Shown: positions 1 through 9,466, numbered from the stretch's first letter. The stretch is 64,000 nt of DNA from Pseudomonas mendocina (GCA_037482215.1 CP148074.1:2418001-2482000); one strand, 5' to 3'. Notes: generated by a model not told the origin, from the sequence alone. Program-made: numbers and translations.

Positions 1-416
1 AAACCGACCCAAAATTGCTTGGAAACGTCCTGCGAGAATAGGCCGCTGGTGAACAAGCCTGTCCATTCATTGGCGCGGGGCCAGAGGTAATCCAAACCCA
101 CGAAATATGAGAGAGCTTCCGCTAAGCCTGCGTCCCGCCCTGCTCTTAACAGTCGAATGGTGGCGCTTCGCCCAAGATGTACGCCTGGGGTGTTCCAAGC
201 CTTAGCTAGCGTCTTCGCGACAGGCAAGGATGGTCTGCCTGACCGCATGGCATCCCAAACCACCTCGCGAGAGGTATGAAGCAGTTTGTAGACAGCGCCG
301 AGTGAAGGCAGTAATGCACTGTTTCCAACAACCCTGATGGTTCTCTCACCATCATCCAGAGATTGAAGGTGCTCATAGAGTTCCTCTGGCGACAGGCTTG
401 CAAACAAGCGATCCAT
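1..416 (-). CDS. Unrecognised protein, 3' end cut off by the window edge
   Basis: Reading leftwards from the ATG at 416, the frame stays open for about 138 codons to position 1, so the C-terminus is missing. It begins MDRLFASLSPEELYEHL and continues as ordinary soluble protein sequence rich in Leu, Ala and Arg, with no membrane segment or motif that I recognise. No strong ribosome site is visible upstream. It lies beyond the 3' end of tRNA-Pro, next to three tandem 11-bp repeats, so it probably belongs to an integrated element inserted at that tRNA rather than to the core chromosome. It is not recognisable as an integrase. Function unknown. Confidence 0.6.
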   Translation of the reverse strand, partial: MDRLFASLSPEELYEHLQSLDDGERTIRVVGNSALLPSLGAVYKLLHTSREVVWDAMRSGRPSLPVAKTLAKAWNTPGVHLGRSATIRLLRAGRDAGLAEALSYFVGLDYLWPRANEWTGLFTSGLFSQDVSKQFWVG

Positions 417-506
417 GCAGTTTCCCTTGCCCCAAAACGATTCAGGTAGCGATCCCTGCGCAGACAGACATACTCAACGTATGCCCGCGCAGCCAGACTA
501 GAGGGG

Positions 507-539
507 TTTTGCTGGAATTTTGCAGGAATTTTGCAGGAG
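507..539. repeat. Three tandem 11-bp direct repeats near tRNA-Pro
   Basis: Three contiguous units read TTTTGCTGGAA, TTTTGCAGGAA and TTTTGCAGGAG. They end 54 bp from the 3' end of tRNA-Pro. The same layout (three contiguous 11-bp units, 57 bp from the tRNA end, same orientation, terminator between) occurs beside the prophage integrase at tRNA-Val. One-turn spacing suits arm-type integrase binding sites. That role is inferred. Confidence 0.75.
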
Positions 540-545
540 CCAGAA

Positions 546-582
546 ATAAAAAAATCCAGTCACCGCTAAGTGACTGGATTTT
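546..582 (-). terminator. Rho-independent terminator after tRNA-Pro
   Basis: A perfect 12-bp stem (551-562 with 571-582) and an 8-nt loop are followed on the minus strand by a run of T residues. It lies just downstream of tRNA-Pro and would end its transcript. Confidence 0.85.
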
Positions 583-593
583 GTAGGGTTTTT

Positions 594-670
594 TGGTCGG
601 GACGGAGTGATTCGAACACTCGACCCCTTGCACCCCATGCAAGTGCGCTACCGGGCTGCGCTACGCCCCG
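594..670 (-). tRNA. tRNA-Pro(GGG)
   Basis: The minus strand folds as a full cloverleaf with acceptor stem CGGGGCG and an encoded CCA end at 594-596. The anticodon stem CTTGC/GCAAG encloses loop ATGGGGT, giving anticodon GGG, which reads proline CCC codons. The T arm has GGTTCGA-type features (GTGTTCGAATC). It follows the MerR-type gene, as in P. aeruginosa. Its 3' side probably serves as an attachment site for an element extending off the left edge. Confidence 0.95.
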
Positions 671-748
671 ACGATGTTTCCGACTTTTCGAAAACGTCTA
701 AGACTATACTATAAGCTTCTGAATTATGGAAACTTTTTTGAATAGTCG

Positions 749-1105
749 TTACTTCTTAAGAACCATCAGCACATCTTCAAGCTCGGTGATCATTTGTTTG
801 ATCAACTGCTTGTATTGAGTGCTGTCGTCTTTAGCTTCATCACCGGACAATCGTTGCCGAGCCCCACCAATGGTGAAGCCCTGATCGTACAGCAATGCAC
901 GAATCTGCCGGATCATCAGGACATCCTGACGCTGGTAATAGCGTCGATTTCCACGCCGTTTGACCGGATTGAGCTGAGGGAACTCCTGCTCCCAATAGCG
1001 CAATACGTGTGGTTTTACAGCACACAGCTCACTGACCTCACCTATGGTGAAGTACCGCTTGCCGGGTATCGTGGGCAGTTCGTCGTTATGACTTGGTTCC
1101 AGCAT
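749..1105 (-). CDS. MerR-family transcriptional regulator (PA2737-like)
   Basis: A small (118 aa) DNA-binding protein. The N-terminal half carries a winged-helix MerR motif ([20 protein letters not shown], then RYWEQEF, then [17 protein letters not shown]), and the C-terminal half is a short helix with no effector domain or metal-binding cysteines. I place the start at the ATG at 1105, preceded by AGGGTTGAGG, rather than at the upstream in-frame TTG. The gene overlaps the end of ihfA by 20 nt, so the two are probably co-transcribed and translationally coupled. Homologues next to ihfA are widespread in gamma-proteobacteria and poorly characterised; the regulated genes are unknown. Confidence 0.9.
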   Translation of the reverse strand: MLEPSHNDELPTIPGKRYFTIGEVSELCAVKPHVLRYWEQEFPQLNPVKRRGNRRYYQRQDVLMIRQIRALLYDQGFTIGGARQRLSGDEAKDDSTQYKQLIKQMITELEDVLMVLKK

Positions 1106-1388
1106 AAGCCTCAACCCTGGCTTTAAGTTTCTGGCCGGGACGGAAAGTCACGACACGGCGAGCCGTGATCGGAATTTCCTCCCCTGTTTTGGGATTACGA
1201 CCGGGGCGCTGACGCTTGTCGCGCAAATCAAAATTACCGAACCCCGAGAGTTTGACCTGTTCGTTAAGCTCCAGCGCTTGGCGGATCTCTTCAAAGAACA
1301 GCTCCACCAATTCCTTGGCTTCCCGTTTATTCAGGCCCAGCTCTTCATACAGACGTTCTGCCATCTCAGCTTTCGTCAGAGCCCCCAT
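1086..1388 (-). CDS. ihfA: Integration host factor subunit alpha
   Basis: A 100-aa HU/IHF-family protein beginning [17 protein letters not shown] and carrying the family signature [20 protein letters not shown] on the DNA-intercalating arm. IHF-alpha pairs with IHF-beta to bend DNA sharply at specific sites, acting in transcription, replication and phage site-specific recombination. The prophage here has a lambda-type integrase, which typically needs IHF. The gene starts 3 nt after the pheT stop and overlaps the MerR-type gene downstream, the conserved pheST-ihfA order. Confidence 0.98.
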   Translation of the reverse strand: MGALTKAEMAERLYEELGLNKREAKELVELFFEEIRQALELNEQVKLSGFGNFDLRDKRQRPGRNPKTGEEIPITARRVVTFRPGQKLKARVEAYAGTKS

Positions 1389-1391
1389 ACG

Positions 1392-3770
1392 CTACTTCCT
1401 TAACGTGGCGTTGAACCTTTGTTCCAGGGAGGTGAGGATATTCTGCGTTGTGGTGCTCACCTCATCGTCATTAAGAGTGCGCGATGGATGCTGCCAGGTC
1501 AAGCCGACTGCGATACTTTTTCTATCAGGATCAATGCCTTTTCCTACATAAACATCAAACAGCTTGAGGTCTGTCATCCATTCCCCTGCTGTTTCACGAA
1601 TAGTATTCAGCAGGCTCTGAGCCGGAACATCGTGATCTACCAGTAATGCGAGGTCACGACGCACTTCTGGGAACTTAGAAAGTTCCTGGAATTTTGGCAT
1701 TTGCCCACGCGTGATTTCGCTTAACAGCAGTTCGAACATGAACACAGTCTGGTCCAGATCCAACGCTTTGGCCAACTCCGGATGAATCGCACCCAAGTAG
1801 CCCACCAGCTCACCTTCACGCTCAATGCGTGCGGTCTGACCCGGATGCAATGCTGGGTGCTCGCCCGGCACAAACGCAAAACTTGCTGCTGCACCGGCGC
1901 TTGCCAGCAGCGCTTCTACATCTGCCTTTACATCATAGAAATCTACAGTCTCACGCCCATGAGCCCACGCCTCAGGCAGACGACCACCACAGACGACACC
2001 CGCGAGCATCGGCTCCTGCTTCAATTCATCAAGCTGACCGACAAAACGCAGGCCGCTTTCGAACAGGCGAACACGAGATTGCTGGCGATTGAGGTTATGC
2101 TGCAGCGCCTTTACCAAGCCTGGCCACAGTGACGAACGCATTGCAGCCATATCAGCCGAAATCGGGTTTGCCAGCATTAGCGGCGCTACACCAGGACTGA
2201 ATAGTTCAAATAGTTTCGGATCGATGAAACTGTAAGTGATCGCCTCCTGATATCCACGAGCGACTAGCAGTCGACGCAGTACTGGCAGATCAACCGTGGC
2301 CTCTGCTTTCGCCTGTGGGGCAAGTCGTGCCTGCGGGTAGCGCACCGGCAGACGGTTATAACCATAGAGGCGCCCCAGTTCCTCGATCAGATCCACCTCG
2401 ATACTGATATCGAAGCGATGGCTTGGAACTGTTACTTGCCACTGCCCCTCACCTGCCACAGCGACAGACAAGCCAAGCCCAGACAGCAGTTGCTCAATTT
2501 CAGAACCCTCCATACGCAGGCCGAGCATCTGCTCGACGCGCTCAGCACGGAGTGTAATCGGGGCAATCTGTGGCAGATGCTCTTGACTTGCAGCTTCTAC
2601 GACCGGCCCCGCCTCACCACCTACGATATCCAGAAGAAGCGCTGTTGCGCGCTCCATGGCTTCGCGAGCCAGCTGCCAGTCAACACCACGCTCATAGCGG
2701 TGCGATGCATCAGTATGCAAGCCGTAGGAGCGCGCCTTGCCTGCAATGGCAATGGTGTCAAAGAAAGCGCTCTCCAGGAAGATGTCCTTAGTTGTAGCGC
2801 TAACACCACTGTGCTCGCCCCCCATAACACCGGCGATTGCCAGTGCACGCTGGTGATCAGCAATAACCAAGGTATCGGAACGCAGAGTAACTTCCTGACC
2901 ATCCAGCAGAACCAGTTTCTCGCCCACTTCTGCCATTCGCACACGAATACCGCCATTGATCTCGGCAAGGTCGAATGCATGCAGGGGCTGGCCCAGCTCA
3001 ATCATTACGTAGTTGGTAATATCAACCGCCGCGTCGATGCTGCGGATATCAGCACGGCGCAGACGCTCAACCATCCACAAAGGCGTTGGGCGGGAAAGAT
3101 CTACGTTACGAATGATCCGGCCAAGGTAGCGTGGACAGGCATTGGGCGCCAACACTTCAACGCTGCGGACCTCTTCGTGCGCCACGGCAACACTGGCGAC
3201 TTGCGGGCGTGTTACAGGCGCGTTGTAGAGTGCACCTACTTCACGTGCCAGACCGGCAAGAGACAAGCAGTCACCGCGGTTCGGCGTCAGATCAACTTCG
3301 ATGCTGGCGTCATCCAGCTGCAGATAAGCACGGATGTCTTCGCCAACCGGCGCATCAACTGGCAACTCCATTAATCCGTCGTGGTCATCACTGATTTTCA
3401 GCTCAGAAGCCGAGCACAGCATGCCGTGGGACTCAACACCACGTAGTTTTGCCTTCTTGATTTTGAAGTCGCCAGGAAGCCCTGCACCAATCATGGCGAA
3501 AGGGATCTTGAGGCCGGGGCGCACATTCGGTGCGCCACAGACGACCTGAAATGTTTCGCTGCCGTTGCTCACCTGACATACGCGTAATTTATCGGCGTCA
3601 GGGTGTTGTTCAGTGCTCAGCACTTCACCCACAACTACGCCACTGAACTGTCCAGCCACCAGCTCAACGCTGTCGACTTCCAGCCCAGCCATAGACAAAC
3701 GAGCTACCAACTCATCACGGGAAACCTGAGGGTTCACCCAGCTGCGCAGCCACTGTTCACTGAATTTCAT
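1392..3770 (-). CDS. pheT: Phenylalanyl-tRNA synthetase beta subunit
   Basis: A 792-aa protein, the normal length for bacterial PheT. The N-terminus (MKFSEQWLRSWVNPQVSRDE) is followed by an EMAP/tRNA-binding-like domain at about residues 40-150, the B3/B4 editing region (about 210-380), the B5 domain (about 400-475), a catalytic-like core and the C-terminal ferredoxin-fold anticodon-binding domain (from about 700). With PheS it forms the alpha2-beta2 enzyme charging tRNA-Phe in the cytoplasm. It lies 42 nt downstream of pheS and 3 nt upstream of ihfA. Confidence 0.98.
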   Translation of the reverse strand: MKFSEQWLRSWVNPQVSRDELVARLSMAGLEVDSVELVAGQFSGVVVGEVLSTEQHPDADKLRVCQVSNGSETFQVVCGAPNVRPGLKIPFAMIGAGLPGDFKIKKAKLRGVESHGMLCSASELKISDDHDGLMELPVDAPVGEDIRAYLQLDDASIEVDLTPNRGDCLSLAGLAREVGALYNAPVTRPQVASVAVAHEEVRSVEVLAPNACPRYLGRIIRNVDLSRPTPLWMVERLRRADIRSIDAAVDITNYVMIELGQPLHAFDLAEINGGIRVRMAEVGEKLVLLDGQEVTLRSDTLVIADHQRALAIAGVMGGEHSGVSATTKDIFLESAFFDTIAIAGKARSYGLHTDASHRYERGVDWQLAREAMERATALLLDIVGGEAGPVVEAASQEHLPQIAPITLRAERVEQMLGLRMEGSEIEQLLSGLGLSVAVAGEGQWQVTVPSHRFDISIEVDLIEELGRLYGYNRLPVRYPQARLAPQAKAEATVDLPVLRRLLVARGYQEAITYSFIDPKLFELFSPGVAPLMLANPISADMAAMRSSLWPGLVKALQHNLNRQQSRVRLFESGLRFVGQLDELKQEPMLAGVVCGGRLPEAWAHGRETVDFYDVKADVEALLASAGAAASFAFVPGEHPALHPGQTARIEREGELVGYLGAIHPELAKALDLDQTVFMFELLLSEITRGQMPKFQELSKFPEVRRDLALLVDHDVPAQSLLNTIRETAGEWMTDLKLFDVYVGKGIDPDRKSIAVGLTWQHPSRTLNDDEVSTTTQNILTSLEQRFNATLRK

Positions 3771-3812
3771 CCTGCTCTCCTCAACTATTCGGTTACGTTC
3801 ATGCGGTTCGCG

Positions 3813-4829
<1,017 letters not shown>

Positions 4830-4848
4830 TTAAAGACTCCAGATACGA

Positions 4849-4882
4849 AATAGGGGAAGAGCTTGAAGGCTCTTCCCCTATT
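4849..4882 (-). terminator. Strong hairpin between rplT and pheS (terminator or attenuator)
   Basis: A perfect 14-bp stem (4849-4862 with 4869-4882) and a 6-nt loop lie in the 95-nt gap. The minus strand has only a short T-rich tail, so it may be a partial terminator or an attenuator separating infC-rpmI-rplT from pheST. No Phe-rich leader peptide is visible, unlike E. coli pheM. Confidence 0.6.
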
Positions 4883-4924
4883 GGTGACGTTTAGCACCGG
4901 GCGAGCCCGGAGATTGTCAGGGAC

Positions 4925-5281
4925 TTAAGCCAGTACGGCTTTCGCTTTCTCGACAATCGCAGCAAACGCCGCTTTTTCGTTCACTGCCAGATCGGCCAGA
5001 ACCTTGCGATCGATCTCGATGGACGCTTTTTTCAGACCAGCGATCAGACGGCTGTAAGACAGACCGTTAACACGAGCACCAGCATTGATACGAGCGATCC
5101 ACAGAGCGCGGAACTGACGCTTACGCTGACGGCGGTCACGGTAGGCGTATTGGCCTGCCTTGATCACAGCCTGCTTGGCAACGCGGAATACGCGTGAACG
5201 CGCACCGTAGTAGCCTTTAGCGAGTTTCAGAATTTTTTTGTGACGCTTACGAGCGATAACGCCGCGCTTAACACGAGCCAT
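4925..5281 (-). CDS. rplT: 50S ribosomal protein L20
   Basis: A 118-aa basic protein of standard length ([20 protein letters not shown] at the start, the signature [20 protein letters not shown] in the middle). L20 binds 23S rRNA early in large-subunit assembly and in enterobacteria also represses translation of its own operon. It is 26 nt downstream of rpmI in the conserved infC-rpmI-rplT cluster. Confidence 0.98.
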   Translation of the reverse strand: MARVKRGVIARKRHKKILKLAKGYYGARSRVFRVAKQAVIKAGQYAYRDRRQRKRQFRALWIARINAGARVNGLSYSRLIAGLKKASIEIDRKVLADLAVNEKAAFAAIVEKAKAVLA

Positions 5282-5307
5282 GAGTAATTTCCTCTAACCT
5301 TGACCGA

Positions 5308-5502
5308 TTAACGAACGCGCAGCATGCGCGCCACTTTTGCTACGTCAGACGGGTGAATCAGGCTGCTGCCCCGCAGTTGACGCTTACGCTTGGTGGACAT
5401 TTTGGTCAGGATGTGGCTCTTGAAAGCGTGCTTGTGCTTGAAGCCAGTAGCGGTTTTAAGAAAACGCTTGGCTGCACCACTCTTAGTTTTCATCTTTGGC
5501 AT
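5308..5502 (-). CDS. rpmI: 50S ribosomal protein L35
   Basis: A 64-aa very basic protein, [20 protein letters not shown] onward, the usual L35 size. I use the ATG at 5502 because family members begin [10 protein letters not shown]; a longer in-frame start would add seven unrelated residues. Between infC and rplT, as in most bacteria. Confidence 0.97.
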   Translation of the reverse strand: MPKMKTKSGAAKRFLKTATGFKHKHAFKSHILTKMSTKRKRQLRGSSLIHPSDVAKVARMLRVR

Positions 5503-5562
5503 GTTCGGATACTCCGCATTCAATTGATAAACATAACCGCAAGGCCTGCCGTGCCCTGGTGG

Positions 5563-6114
5563 TTACTTCTTCTTTTTGGGGGCGATGACCATTATTAGCT
5601 GGCGTCCTTCCATCTTCGGATGCTGTTCAACAGTACCGTATTCAGCAAGGTCAGCTTCAACCCGCTTCAACAGTTCCATGCCCAGCTCCTGATGCGCCAT
5701 CTCACGACCACGGAATCGAAGTGATACCTTGGCCCTGTCCCCATCGACAAGGAAACGTACCAGGTTGCGTAGTTTTACCTGGTAATCCCCTTCTTCCGTC
5801 CCTGGACGAAACTTAATTTCTTTAACCTGAACCTGTTTCTGGTTCTTTTTCGCAGCCGCAATCTGCTTCTTCTTCTCGAAGAGAGACTTGCCGTAATCCA
5901 TGATGCGACAAACCGGAGGCGTTGCATCAGCAGAGATCTCTACAAGATCTAGCTTGGACTCATCCGCGATTCTAAGCGCTTCATCAATCGAGACGATGCC
6001 AATTTGCTCGCCGTCAGCGCCAATTAACCGAACCTCGCGTGCCGAGATATTCTCGTTGATCGGGGCTTTCGGTGCAGCTCGTTTATCTTGTCTCATATCA
6101 CGCTTAATAATAAT
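5563..6114 (-). CDS. infC: Translation initiation factor IF-3 (AUU start)
   Basis: IF-3 controls start-codon fidelity and subunit dissociation. The protein has the N-domain ([20 protein letters not shown]), a lysine-rich linker ([15 protein letters not shown]) and the C-domain ([33 protein letters not shown]). The first ATG is at 6096, but IF-3 genes conserve a rare AUU start used for autoregulation. Three tandem in-frame ATT codons lie at 6114, 6111 and 6108, giving [11 protein letters not shown] as in other Pseudomonas IF-3. The first ATT overlaps the thrS stop; the GGAG at 6117-6120 sits very close to it, so the exact ATT used is uncertain. Confidence 0.95.
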   Translation of the reverse strand: MIIKRDMRQDKRAAPKAPINENISAREVRLIGADGEQIGIVSIDEALRIADESKLDLVEISADATPPVCRIMDYGKSLFEKKKQIAAAKKNQKQVQVKEIKFRPGTEEGDYQVKLRNLVRFLVDGDRAKVSLRFRGREMAHQELGMELLKRVEADLAEYGTVEQHPKMEGRQLIMVIAPKKKK

Positions 6115-8036
6115 TACTCCAAACCTTGGCGACCACGCCGGGAAATCGCCTGTGCGAGCAGTTCAGTAAATTGGGTGACGGGCATAGAGCCTAAGTCAGC
6201 GCCTTCACGAGTGCGCACAGCGACAGTTTGCGTCTCTACTTCCCTATCTCCAATAACCAGAAGATATGGAACCTTGAGCAAAGTATGCTCGCGGATTTTA
6301 AAGCCTATCTTCTCGTTTCTCAAGTCAGCCTTGGCACGAAAACCGCTTTGATTGAGGCTTTTTTCAACTTCAAGGGCAAAATCAGCCTGCTTATCCGTGA
6401 TATTCATCACCACAGCTTGGGTCGGAGCAAGCCAAGCAGGGAACGCACCCTCGTAGTGCTCGATCAAAATACCGATAAATCGCTCGAACGATCCAAGAAT
6501 GGCACGATGCAACATAACTGGCACTTTGCGCGAGTTGTCCTCAGAGACATAGCTGGCTTCAAGGCGCTGCGGCATGTTCGGATCGTACTGCAGCGTACCA
6601 CACTGCCAAGCACGCCCCAGACAATCCAGCAAAGTAAACTCAATCTTAGGACCATAGAAAGCCCCCTCGCCCGGCAAATACTCCCAAGGCAGGCCGGCCT
6701 CATTTAGAGCATCAGCCAGCGCCTGCTCAGCGCGGTCCCAGAACGCATCATCACCCACGCGCTTAGCTGGGCGAGTAGAAAGCTTCATCTGGATGTCGGA
6801 GAAACCAAAGTCAGAGTAAACCTGCAAAGTCAGCTTAATAAAGTCAGCCGCTTCTTTTTTGACTTGCTCTTCAGTGCAGAAGATGTGCGCATCGTCCTGA
6901 GTAAAGCCACGCACACGCATAATGCCGTGCAAGGCTCCCGAAGCTTCGTTGCGGTGACAGGAACCAAACTCTGCCAAACGCAGTGGCAGCTCACGGTAGC
7001 TCTTCAGCCCCTGGTTGAAGATTTGAACGTGACATGGACAGTTCATCGGTTTGATCGCGTAGTCGCGGCTTTCCGATTCTGTGGTGAACATGTTGTCAGC
7101 GTAGTTACCCCAGTGACCCGACTTTTCCCAAAGGATGCGGTCAACCACTTGCGGGGTGCGTACTTCTTGGTAGCCATTTTCGCGCTGAACACCACGCATG
7201 TACTGCTCAAGAACCTGATAGATAGTCCAGCCGTTCGGGTGCCAGAAAACCATGCCTGGCGCTTCTTCCTGGGTATGGAACAGGTCTAGGCGCTTACCGA
7301 TTTTACGGTGATCGCGCTTTTCAGCTTCCTCAATGCGCTGGATATAAGCACCCAGTTGCTTCTTATCCGCCCACGCTGTGCCGTAGATACGTTGCAGCTG
7401 TTCGTTTCTAGCATCGCCGCGCCAGTACGCGCCTGACATCTTGGTCAGCTTGAATGCTTTAAGGAAGCGAGTGTTAGGCACGTGCGGACCACGGCACATG
7501 TCCACATACTCTTCGTGGTAGTACAAGCCCATCGCCGTTTCATCCGGCATGTCGTCAATAAGACGCAGCTTGTAATCTTCACCGCGAGACTTAAAGACTT
7601 CAATCACCTCAGCACGCGGCGTCATCTTCTTAATGACGTCGTAATCTTTGTCGATCAGCTCACGCATGCGCTGCTCGATAGCAGCCATATCCTCTGGCGT
7701 AAAAGGACGCTCCGCGGCGATATCGTAGTAAAAACCTTCATCAATGACAGGCCCGATCACCATCTTGGCGGATGGGAATAGCTGCTTGACGGCATGCCCC
7801 ACAAGGTGAGCACAGGAGTGACGGATAATTTCGACGCCTTCCTGATCTTTTGGGGTAATGATCTGCAGGGTTGCATCGTCAGTTATCAGATCGCAAGCAT
7901 CGACCAATTTACCGTTGACCTTGCCGGCCACCGTGGCCTTGGCCAGCCCCGCACCAATGGACTGAGCCACTTCTAATACGGATACGGGTTGATCGAAAGT
8001 ACGCTGACTACCGTCGGGAAGAGTAATGATGGGCAT
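6114..8036 (-). CDS. thrS: Threonyl-tRNA synthetase
   Basis: A 640-aa class II synthetase of normal length: N-terminal TGS domain ([20 protein letters not shown]), the second editing domain with the HxxxH-type sequence [14 protein letters not shown], the catalytic core ([13 protein letters not shown] zinc ligand region, [41 protein letters not shown] motif region) and the C-terminal anticodon-binding domain. I start at ATG 8036, preceded by GGAGAGGAGGCGCC, rather than at an upstream in-frame alternative codon. It heads the thrS-infC-rpmI-rplT cluster and directly follows the tRNA-Val locus. Confidence 0.98.
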   Translation of the reverse strand: MPIITLPDGSQRTFDQPVSVLEVAQSIGAGLAKATVAGKVNGKLVDACDLITDDATLQIITPKDQEGVEIIRHSCAHLVGHAVKQLFPSAKMVIGPVIDEGFYYDIAAERPFTPEDMAAIEQRMRELIDKDYDVIKKMTPRAEVIEVFKSRGEDYKLRLIDDMPDETAMGLYYHEEYVDMCRGPHVPNTRFLKAFKLTKMSGAYWRGDARNEQLQRIYGTAWADKKQLGAYIQRIEEAEKRDHRKIGKRLDLFHTQEEAPGMVFWHPNGWTIYQVLEQYMRGVQRENGYQEVRTPQVVDRILWEKSGHWGNYADNMFTTESESRDYAIKPMNCPCHVQIFNQGLKSYRELPLRLAEFGSCHRNEASGALHGIMRVRGFTQDDAHIFCTEEQVKKEAADFIKLTLQVYSDFGFSDIQMKLSTRPAKRVGDDAFWDRAEQALADALNEAGLPWEYLPGEGAFYGPKIEFTLLDCLGRAWQCGTLQYDPNMPQRLEASYVSEDNSRKVPVMLHRAILGSFERFIGILIEHYEGAFPAWLAPTQAVVMNITDKQADFALEVEKSLNQSGFRAKADLRNEKIGFKIREHTLLKVPYLLVIGDREVETQTVAVRTREGADLGSMPVTQFTELLAQAISRRGRQGLE

Positions 8037-8239
8037 GGCGCCTCCTCTCCTAGTGGTGACCTCTACCAAAGGCCACGTGGGTTGGGATGAGCCAGTAAAT
8101 GATTCGGCGGTATACCTGCCTTACAGTGGCAGGAGCTTTAGCCAACCAGAACCGAACCAGAGTCACTGGAAGTTGTAAACGCAGTACTTTAGCAAAGAGA
8201 TGCAGGCCTGCGTGCGTGAATTGCCTTGTTTTTCAGGCA
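8037..8239. other. thrS upstream region
   Basis: About 200 nt between thrS and the tRNA-Val terminator. It should hold the thrS promoter and leader, but I see no convincing -35/-10 pair. A small hairpin (TTGCCT...AGGCAA, 8221-8240) abuts the terminator. Confidence 0.4.
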
Positions 8240-8270
8240 ATAAAAAAGGGTCGCAATAGCGACCCTTTTC
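8240..8270 (-). terminator. Original host terminator of tRNA-Val
   Basis: An 11-bp stem (8244-8254 with 8259-8269), 4-nt loop and T-run on the minus strand. It sits 10 bp beyond the left tRNA-Val fragment, so it is the terminator the tRNA used before prophage insertion; the intact tRNA now ends in a phage-supplied terminator at 53.85 kb. Confidence 0.85.
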
Positions 8271-8279
8271 TACCAAATA

Positions 8280-8325
8280 TGGTAGGCACGATTGGACTCG
8301 AACCAACGACCCCCACCATGTCAAG
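8280..8325 (-). repeat. attL: displaced 3' half of tRNA-Val
   Basis: These 46 bp match 53903-53948 exactly and contain the tRNA-Val CCA end, T arm and the 3' side of the anticodon arm through the anticodon loop. They mark the left junction of the prophage. The match ends at 8326 (A against G), after which three more bases agree. Confidence 0.95.
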
Positions 8326-8358
8326 ATGGCGGCAAGGCGCACCTAACCAATTGAATCA
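8326..8358 (-). other. Degenerate 5' half of a tRNA on the phage side of attL
   Basis: On the minus strand the phage DNA next to attL still resembles a tRNA 5' half: ATTCAATTGGTTAG matches the D arm of tRNA-Val in most positions and CCATC can pair with GGTGG of the anticodon stem (one G-T pair). An insertion between D and anticodon arms and a non-pairing acceptor strand make it non-functional. Confidence 0.5.
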
Positions 8359-8372
8359 CAAGGAAAAAAGGT

Positions 8373-8397
8373 CAAATCCGTGTGATTTAGAACACGG
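8373..8397 (-). terminator. Possible terminator at the end of the late operon
   Basis: A 6-bp stem (CCGTGT/ACACGG) with an 8-nt loop lies about 55 nt beyond the Rz stop, followed on the minus strand by a T6 run after a gap. Weak. Confidence 0.3.
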
Positions 8398-8452
8398 CTA
8401 AAGTACACGAAAAATCAATAACTTACGAACTGTATTTTCCTACAGTTGTTAG

Positions 8453-8944
8453 CTATTTGGGCTTTATCGAATCGTAAGCCTTCTCGCACGCACGCCCCGC
8501 TACTCCACGCCCGTCAGCGATTTCTGCATATCCTGCAGCAGCCTCTCCAATCCTGCCGAGCATGTCGGATCGCACTCTGGCGTCACGCTCGGCTGTCTCG
8601 CTGAGCTGGGCAGTGATGGAATTTCCACATTGCACCGCACGTCGCTCTGCTGCTCTGAAAAGAGCTGACAGCCGGTCAAGCTCAGACTGAGCGCGATCAG
8701 CATCAGCGCGGTACTTCTGCTTTTCTTCGATTGCATGTCGATCGACCTCTTCCAGTTCTTTCTCTATGCGCCTGCGTTCTGCCAGCGCCGACTCTGCGGC
8801 CTCCTTTGCCGCCCGCTCTACTCCCTCCCGATATTCCGCAAACTCCCCACGAACATCAGAAAGCCTGCTGTCTTGAATCAGCACCAGCACGGACAGCCCA
8901 AGGCACGCCCAAGCCCAAACCGGCACAGCACGCAGCCAGCTCAC
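8453..8944 (-). CDS. Inner-membrane spanin (Rz-like)
   Basis: A 163-aa protein with one N-terminal membrane segment (about residues 8-24, VWAWACLGLSVLVLI) and a long charged coiled-coil periplasmic part (about 30-125), the standard i-spanin design. With Rz1 it fuses inner and outer membranes in the last step of lysis. It overlaps the lysozyme-like gene by 4 nt and contains the Rz1 gene entirely within it in another frame, which strongly supports the call. Confidence 0.88.
   Translation of the reverse strand: MSWLRAVPVWAWACLGLSVLVLIQDSRLSDVRGEFAEYREGVERAAKEAAESALAERRRIEKELEEVDRHAIEEKQKYRADADRAQSELDRLSALFRAAERRAVQCGNSITAQLSETAERDARVRSDMLGRIGEAAAGYAEIADGRGVAGRACEKAYDSIKPK
8500..8736 (-). CDS. 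Outer-membrane spanin lipoprotein Rz1, nested in Rz
   Basis: A 78-aa lipoprotein with a basic start (MQSKKSRSTALMLIALSLSL) and a lipobox LTGC (Cys22), followed by a Ser/Pro-rich mature part. It lies wholly inside the Rz gene in a different frame, as in several phage spanin pairs. The predicted role is an outer-membrane partner of Rz. Confidence 0.85.
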   Translation of the reverse strand: MQSKKSRSTALMLIALSLSLTGCQLFSEQQSDVRCNVEIPSLPSSARQPSVTPECDPTCSAGLERLLQDMQKSLTGVE

Positions 8945-9426
8945 TGGATTACCTCACGAACGGCAGCGGCATAGTTGCCCGGCCACTTCTCTGGGTGCGG
9001 CTTTCCGGGGCGCCAAGTGCGAATGTACAAATCCCACGCGCCCTGGGGGTCATTCGCTTTCGGCAGGCGCTTCGGATCAGACCAGAGCAGCAGTCGCGCA
9101 AACGCAGCAGCGAGCACGTCATCAATGATGATCGCTATCATCACCGCCTCAGGTGAAGGCTGAACGCCACGCACACCACACACGCGCACAGCAATATCAC
9201 GGGTCGCTGGGTGGTTTAGCACTCCGCGCACCCCGCCCCCTTGCTCAAATTGCCACAGCCCGCGAGCCGGCCCTTTCGGCCACTGGCGGCGGCGCTGCTC
9301 TGGATCTTCTTGCCGAGTAATGGCCAGCAGCATTACTTCAGCCTCAGGGCTGCTCATGTTCGCTGGCAAAAGTGCAAGCGCAGGCGCAATCGCCCGCTGC
9401 CGAATGTCGGCGAGGGTCATCTTCAT
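8941..9426 (-). CDS. Probable endolysin (lysozyme-like fold)
   Basis: A 161-aa soluble protein. The stretch RQEDPEQRRRQ followed by PARGLWQFEQGGGVRGV has the pattern of lysozyme-like/transglycosylase domains, with a Glu early (Glu41 of QED) and a GLWQ-type substrate loop. Similar proteins are common beside Rz in Pseudomonas and Burkholderia prophages and often remain annotated as hypothetical. It overlaps Rz by 4 nt. Its start follows GGAGAAAAGT, inside a terminator-RBS module also found before the tape measure gene. Peptidoglycan cleavage is inferred from family pattern and position. Confidence 0.7.
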   Translation of the reverse strand: MKMTLADIRQRAIAPALALLPANMSSPEAEVMLLAITRQEDPEQRRRQWPKGPARGLWQFEQGGGVRGVLNHPATRDIAVRVCGVRGVQPSPEAVMIAIIIDDVLAAAFARLLLWSDPKRLPKANDPQGAWDLYIRTWRPGKPHPEKWPGNYAAAVREVIQ

Positions 9427-9439
9427 ACTTTTCTCCGGG

Positions 9440-9466
9440 CAATAAAAAACCGCCCCTAGGGCGGTG
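9440..9466 (-). terminator. Terminator just upstream of the endolysin gene
   Basis: A 7-bp GC stem (ACCGCCC/GGGCGGT) with a 3-nt loop and a T6 run on the minus strand, immediately followed by the endolysin ribosome site. About 25 bp of the T-run and RBS side are shared with the module at 20.8 kb. Confidence 0.8.

Noticed and set aside
2418-3374. 318-codon plus-strand frame
   Set aside because: Entirely antisense to pheT; composition is that of a complementary-strand shadow.
4830-4924. Phe-leader peptide attenuator upstream of pheS
   Set aside because: No short frame with clustered Phe codons and a ribosome site; only the hairpin is supported.
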